DNA of 64,000 nucleotides, from positions 62,001 through 126,000 of the forward strand of contig NZ_BCUX01000011.1 in NCBI RefSeq assembly GCF_001591445.1, given 5' to 3'. Below, piece after piece: positions 59,846 through 64,000 of the stretch (its first letter is position 1; every line of letters begins with the position of its first letter). The position numbers and the translations under genes are program-made. The notes beneath the pieces are model-generated. The model was given only the letters and a program-made list of their open reading frames with translations. It did no database searches and had not been told where the DNA came from. This DNA is from Neobacillus drentensis NBRC 102427. GTDB taxonomy: Bacteria; Bacillota; Bacilli; Bacillales; Cytobacillaceae.

Positions 59846-61895
59846 TTAATTTCAACTCTTTCGCTTTGTGAATTAAAACATTTCTTGTTTCAAAAAACTC
59901 TGAAATCTCATGATAACGGTCTAGGATTTCCCCTAATTTACTGTCGATTATATTTTCGGTGTGAACATCATAAGTACCAATAAACTTTTTAAACTGCTCT
60001 TCTGGTCCTCTAACCTTTGTCAGGATTCGTTGGACAATTTGCTTATCAAATGCCTCAGCTCGGGTAAAGTGGTCCGTTTTTGGCAAGTTTTTAAGATACA
60101 TGTCAATCTGGCGAACAATTCTTGGTCCAGCACCTAAATTCTTGTTCACCTTTTGTAATTCTTGATGAATCTCCCATAGGAGCGCCAATTCATGATCCTC
60201 CATATGTATGTCTCGGTTATGATTTTTTAGGCTATTGAATAATTCAAAAGAAATGGTTCGATCCTGGGTAGTTCCTTTTGCTTCCTGCGATAACTTTTTC
60301 AGATTGCCATAGTTTAAGACATTTAAAGTGATAACGTTCGCACGATCAAGAACCTTGTCCGAAAAATGGTAAGTAGACTCATCCAAATTTACGGTTCCTA
60401 CAAAGATTACGTTATCTCCGATCGGGATAGCAGGTGGAAATTGTGCTGAATTCTTAAGTTTGAGATCACCATTATATAGCTGCAGCACTCTTTGTGGTCC
60501 GGGTTCATTCTCAAGAACCGAAAGAAATTGAGAAAAGTAATGCTCAACCCTAGCAAGGTTCATCTCGTCAAAACAAATAATATGAAGACGTTTACTGTTT
60601 TCTTTCGCACTCATCAGGGCATTGATCAATCCAGAGTCACCGGGACGGTAAACCATTTGAAGGGTATCCGCATACCCGATTAAATCAGCGTCATCTGTCC
60701 ATGCCGGGCGAACAGGAATGAAAGTCAGCTGGTGATTGTCAAACAGACCGAGTGCCTTCCCATATGCTTGAACAAGTTTCGATTTACCTGTCCCACTCAT
60801 ACCTGCCAAAATCACGAGATTTGAAGATTTCATCGCCGTATGGAAATTATAGAGATCCTTTTTGTCATATATTAGACCTTGTTCATGTGTGACACGATCA
60901 AATTCTTTCATAAACAGTTCTTCAGTTAGTTCATCTGTTTTCTGGTTTGATTCAACCTGTTTTGATGCCGTTGCTTCCATGGTGGCAGCTATTTCGCCTT
61001 CCGCTGCTAGTAAATCAGCAAACATTATTTCATCAGAACCAACTGTACGAGCCTCTGCCACTTCTAATTCTTTGGTAACCAAAGCTTTTTCATGCTCCGT
61101 TCTCTCTTTTAGCATGAGTGCATGTAATTTGGCGATTTCTTCGTCCTTTGCTTTGAGAGCGTTTATCTGTTTTTCCAACTTCTTCTGATTTAACTCCTTT
61201 TCAGAAGAAAGTTCGAGTACCTTTTTCTTTAAAGAACCTACTTCACCTTTAAGTGAATGATTATCCTGCGATAATACCTTTTTTTCATCCTTTAGTTGTT
61301 TTCTCTCATTTTTAATAGCAATCTGGGCAATCGATTCTTTTTCCTTTAACTCTTCAATCCTTTGTTCCAGTTTTTTAAGCTTCCTTTCTAGTTTTACATT
61401 TTTTTGCAACGCCTGTTTCAACTCATCCTTCAGGTAGGTTACCTGGCTTTCCTCTTCTTTGCCTTCATCCACTTCGACCGTTTCTTCTGGCCTTTTTTCA
61501 AATGCCTCTAATTTCTCTTCATCTCTTAATGTTCGATAGATTTCAACTGCTTTTGCATGCTCCTCCTCATCATCGCTCGATAGCAGCACACTCAATAAAA
61601 TGGATGGAACAAGCTCCTCTTCAACAACAAGGAGTAGTTCCTCCATACTACGTCCCCGAAAAGTTACTAGTTCCTCATCTTCTTCAGCAATCTCATCAAA
61701 AAAACACTTAAGCTTTGTCGCATTTCGTTGATGAAGCGCTTCCTGAATAAGCGCTGGTCTTAAAATCTTAAATCTCTTATTATGAGGATTGATTTGGCGA
61801 AATCCCGATATTTTAATTCCTATATTTTGACCGATGTTGGCAATTGCTTCATCATTAAGCGTCTCTAATATCCACTTCCATATTTCCTTCTCCAT
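59829..61895 (-). CDS. McrB-like AAA+ GTPase with long coiled coil
   Basis: 688 residues from ATG 61895 (GGAGG upstream). Residues 1-130: helical domain of unknown type. About 145-280: a long charged coiled coil (heptads of Leu/Lys/Glu). About 355-600: AAA+ motor with Walker A GMSGTGKS (365-372), Walker B CFDEMNLAR (442-450) and the McrB-type GTVNLDEST..FSDKVLDRAN motif (500-518). Classic McrB uses a DNA-binding N-domain; the coiled coil instead resembles the CoCoNuT-type McrBC branch. Anti-phage role is inferred from family. Confidence 0.84.
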   Translation of the reverse strand: MEKEIWKWILETLNDEAIANIGQNIGIKISGFRQINPHNKRFKILRPALIQEALHQRNATKLKCFFDEIAEEDEELVTFRGRSMEELLLVVEEELVPSILLSVLLSSDDEEEHAKAVEIYRTLRDEEKLEAFEKRPEETVEVDEGKEEESQVTYLKDELKQALQKNVKLERKLKKLEQRIEELKEKESIAQIAIKNERKQLKDEKKVLSQDNHSLKGEVGSLKKKVLELSSEKELNQKKLEKQINALKAKDEEIAKLHALMLKERTEHEKALVTKELEVAEARTVGSDEIMFADLLAAEGEIAATMEATASKQVESNQKTDELTEELFMKEFDRVTHEQGLIYDKKDLYNFHTAMKSSNLVILAGMSGTGKSKLVQAYGKALGLFDNHQLTFIPVRPAWTDDADLIGYADTLQMVYRPGDSGLINALMSAKENSKRLHIICFDEMNLARVEHYFSQFLSVLENEPGPQRVLQLYNGDLKLKNSAQFPPAIPIGDNVIFVGTVNLDESTYHFSDKVLDRANVITLNVLNYGNLKKLSQEAKGTTQDRTISFELFNSLKNHNRDIHMEDHELALLWEIHQELQKVNKNLGAGPRIVRQIDMYLKNLPKTDHFTRAEAFDKQIVQRILTKVRGPEEQFKKFIGTYDVHTENIIDSKLGEILDRYHEISEFFETRNVLIHKAKELKLNGYTL

Positions 61896-62005
61896 TACTA
61901 ATGCCTCCAAATAGTCATACTATTTTCCTACACTTTGATAATACCACCCTTCCTATTTTACTAGATTTTTCATATTTCGACCTATTTTTATGTAAATTTT
62001 TGGAG

Positions 62006-62021
62006 AATATTGTACAATATT
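62006..62021. promoter_or_regulatory. Perfect palindrome upstream of the McrBC-type operon
   Basis: AATATTGTACAATATT, perfect 16-bp dyad about 110 bases before the first start. The TTGTAC within it could double as a -35 element. Operator role is inferred. Confidence 0.5.
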
Positions 62022-62171
62022 ATTTCCATTTTCCCGTTTCTCAATGGAATTGGATAAAATATGAGAGAAAAAAGCCAGAAACTATCCTTTTAATGTTCAG
62101 TTACACAGCTCCTGATGACTTGTTAATGTTTACCTTGTAAGACGGAGCAGTTTAGTAAGAGTTCTATTTAA

Positions 62172-62203
62172 AAAGGAACCGCGCTTGGCGATTCCTAAGA
62201 TTA
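62172..62203 (-). terminator. Terminator of the COG4705-type gene
   Basis: GGAATCGC / GCGCGGTTCC imperfect stem on the minus strand followed by TTTTT. Confidence 0.65.
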
Positions 62204-63721
62204 TTATTTATTTGCTGTGTTTATGGTACTAAGTGAATCGTTAAGTGCTGTTTTACACTTGTTTACATCTGGATTCGATGAACGAACTGATGCTAATACA
62301 ACATCAATTGTTCCATCAATTTTCGTCCATGTAGCGCCATCGATGTTCCGTAGCTTAGGTTCCTGTGTGTCCCATTGATGTTCTAATTCATCTGCTCCGT
62401 TTTTCGCAGAAGCAAAGTTATTTTTGTTTACAGCGTTTAGTATATCATTTTCGATTTTTGCAAAATTATTTAACTGTCCAGATAATGTAGTTTGTGAAGC
62501 ACCTGATTTTGATGTTGATTTATTTGCGGCTTTTAAGGCATTATGTGAATTAGTAAGTGCTGTTTTACTTTGATTAACATTAGGTTTTGAAGAACGAACC
62601 GCTGCTAGCACAGAGTCAATTGTTCCATCAATTTTTGTCCATGTATTGCTATCAATGTTTCGTAGCTTAGGTTCTTGTGTATCCCACTGATGTTCCAAAT
62701 GATCAGCGCCATTTTTTGCTGAAGAAAAGTCGTTTTTATTTACAGCAGTTAGCATATCATTTTCAATTTTAACAAAATCGTTTAATTGACCTGCTAATGT
62801 AGTTTGCTCTGCAGCACCTTGTGATGCAATAGTATTACTGCGCCAGTTATAACCACCTATACCAGCAACTAAGAAAATTACGAGTACAAGAATCGTTTGT
62901 GTTAGCACATGATTCTTATTTGCATATCTTTGGTTTGTTTCCGCTATTTCACTTTTAGCATTTGTGTCAATTTTTGAAACAGCAAGGAAGACGATAATCG
63001 CTAAAATAGCGATAAGAAAAATCACACTCGTAACGGTTGTCCCTAGTCCTAATCCACCATTTACTTTTGATTGAGATAGATAATCTCCAATTGAAGCTCC
63101 AAGAGGGCGAGTTAAAATATACGCAATCCAGAAAGCTAATACTCCGTCAAGTTTCAAAAATTTATAAGCTAAGAAGACAAGAGCAATAATAATAACAACG
63201 CCTATTCCTGTGTTAAGATAACCAAAACCAAGTTGTTCGGAATATAAATCGCCGACCGCTGTTCCAAGTGCAAAGGTGAAAAGAATCGTAAGCCAGTAGA
63301 AAACCTCTCTTTTTCTAGTAAAAATCGAGTGGATCGATAGTGTTTTTTCACTAAGATACCAGAATAGAAAAGTCAGTCCTAGTAGCACCGAGAAAACAAC
63401 TGTGCTAACCTCAAGTGGTACGCCCATATTATCAGTCAAGTTATCCGTTACCAATGTTCCAAATACGCTTATAAGTACGACTGTTATCCAATAAGTCGCT
63501 GGAACATATTTACTTGCTTTAAATTGAAAAAACAATGCAATAAAAAATGCAATCCCCATAATAATGGTAGTAAAAGTTAAACCAAGTCCAATGTTGAAAT
63601 TGATGAAATCAGCAAATGTTTCACCAACAGTTGTACACAAAATTTTGATGATCCAAAAGAAAATCGTCACTTGTGGCACTTTGTTAAGTAAAATTTTCAT
63701 ATTATTTTGGTTTTCTGGCAT
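62204..63721 (-). CDS. COG4705-type membrane protein with duplicated C-terminal domain
   Basis: 505 residues from ATG 63721 (AAAGGA upstream; GTG 63754 is also in frame). About 11 helices in residues 1-300 built from the repeated motif (V/A)GE/GD.. as in FADFI, GTLVTDNLTDNMG, GTAVGDLYSEQLGFGY and GASIGDYLSQS, typical of the uncharacterised COG4705 family. The outside C-terminus has two about 95-residue repeats (starting TTLAGQLNDF and TTLSGQLNNF) that are about three-quarters identical. Function unknown. Confidence 0.78.
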   Translation of the reverse strand: MPENQNNMKILLNKVPQVTIFFWIIKILCTTVGETFADFINFNIGLGLTFTTIIMGIAFFIALFFQFKASKYVPATYWITVVLISVFGTLVTDNLTDNMGVPLEVSTVVFSVLLGLTFLFWYLSEKTLSIHSIFTRKREVFYWLTILFTFALGTAVGDLYSEQLGFGYLNTGIGVVIIIALVFLAYKFLKLDGVLAFWIAYILTRPLGASIGDYLSQSKVNGGLGLGTTVTSVIFLIAILAIIVFLAVSKIDTNAKSEIAETNQRYANKNHVLTQTILVLVIFLVAGIGGYNWRSNTIASQGAAEQTTLAGQLNDFVKIENDMLTAVNKNDFSSAKNGADHLEHQWDTQEPKLRNIDSNTWTKIDGTIDSVLAAVRSSKPNVNQSKTALTNSHNALKAANKSTSKSGASQTTLSGQLNNFAKIENDILNAVNKNNFASAKNGADELEHQWDTQEPKLRNIDGATWTKIDGTIDVVLASVRSSNPDVNKCKTALNDSLSTINTANK

Positions 63722-64000
63722 ATATAATTTCCTTTCTTTATTGTAGTTTCCCACAACTTAATTATTAGAGATAATGTTCGTCTCTACTTTTCTACTATAT
63801 TAGAAATTGGCGGGCTCTTTATTAAAAACGGATTAAAGTTAACTTAAGTGTCAATTAAGTCTAAGCTTTAATACCAAAAAAGGTTCCCCAGCAAACTTAA
63901 GCTGGGGAACCTTTTTTGGTTTATTTAGTATGGTTTGAATGGATTATATGATTCTATTAAATAATTATTGGTAATCTATTTACTCCATCAAAATCTAGAT
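63722..64000. other. Right-end intergenic region
   Basis: Promoter region of the COG4705-type gene plus the terminator at 63875-63917. Nothing coding was recognised. Confidence 0.5.
63875..63918. terminator. Bidirectional terminator at the right end
   Basis: AAAAGGTTCCCCAGC pairs with GCTGGGGAACCTTTT, with A and T runs on either side. It probably ends a gene lying beyond the right edge. Confidence 0.82.

Larger units (their letters stand above)
61896..62203. other. Promoter region of the McrBC-type operon
   Basis: Holds a perfect 16-bp palindrome (62006-62021) and the terminator of the COG4705-type gene (62170-62203). No gene was recognised. Confidence 0.5.

Overview
The window is a low-GC Firmicute chromosome segment, most like a soil Bacillaceae (Bacillus/Neobacillus-type). 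Evidence: AT-rich DNA, strong GGAGG-type ribosome binding sites, TTG/GTG starts, YesMN-, VanRS-, YjcZ-, PrsW- and DUF4179-type genes, CcpA cre-like boxes, Fnr- and Fur-like boxes and intrinsic terminators. No rRNA, tRNA, CRISPR array, insertion sequence or complete prophage was seen. It reads as chromosomal accessory and metabolic territory with several decaying genes.

Layout. 0-2.2 kb: a tandem glycine riboswitch whose target lies off the left edge, then cycA, led by a second tandem glycine riboswitch. 2.4-8.0 kb: a TRAP carboxylate transporter (dctQ-dctM-dctP) followed by a YesM/YesN-type two-component system, with a cre-like box before dctQ. 8.3-10.4 kb: DinB protein, frameshifted polysaccharide deacetylase, RraB-like protein. 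10.7-20.8 kb: an anaerobic respiration island: lipoprotein, TorD chaperone, Tat-exported molybdopterin oxidoreductase, DmsB-like and DmsC-like subunits and an extra ferredoxin; next to it a second, cytoplasmic molybdopterin oxidoreductase divergent from a DmsB-like protein and a PucR regulator. 21.0-21.4 kb: a globin with a near-consensus Fnr box at the class II position. 21.5-25 kb: vWA protein, macro-domain protein, HxlR regulator and DsbA-like protein. 25.1-30.1 kb: a gentisate pathway (3-hydroxybenzoate 6-monooxygenase, gentisate dioxygenase, fumarylpyruvate hydrolase, DinB-fold candidate maleylpyruvate isomerase, IclR regulator).

30.6-42.4 kb: NlpC/P60 hydrolase, PrsW-like protease, polar amino acid ABC transporter, DoxX protein, a one-polypeptide sigma/anti-sigma fusion, and small regulators and enzymes. 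42.7-46.6 kb: a sigma-54-controlled ureohydrolase plus NCS1 permease with its enhancer-binding protein. 46.8-57.4 kb: YjcZ peptide, alarmone hydrolase, alcohol dehydrogenase, Rpn nuclease, a gutted PlsC gene behind a Fur-like box, an ECF sigma factor, a VanRS-type pair, a membrane/XRE pair and a DUF4386 protein. 57.4-61.9 kb: a coiled-coil McrBC-type defence operon with a third, apparently damaged membrane gene. 62.2-63.7 kb: a COG4705-type membrane protein with a duplicated C-terminal domain.

Most notable: the sigma/anti-sigma fusion, the coiled-coil McrBC operon, the Fnr-controlled globin, the sigma-54 guanidino-compound locus, two dispersed intergenic repeat families, a helically phased operator array before the membrane/XRE pair, and two genes that appear to start with AUU. 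All functions come from reading motifs by eye; no database search was run.
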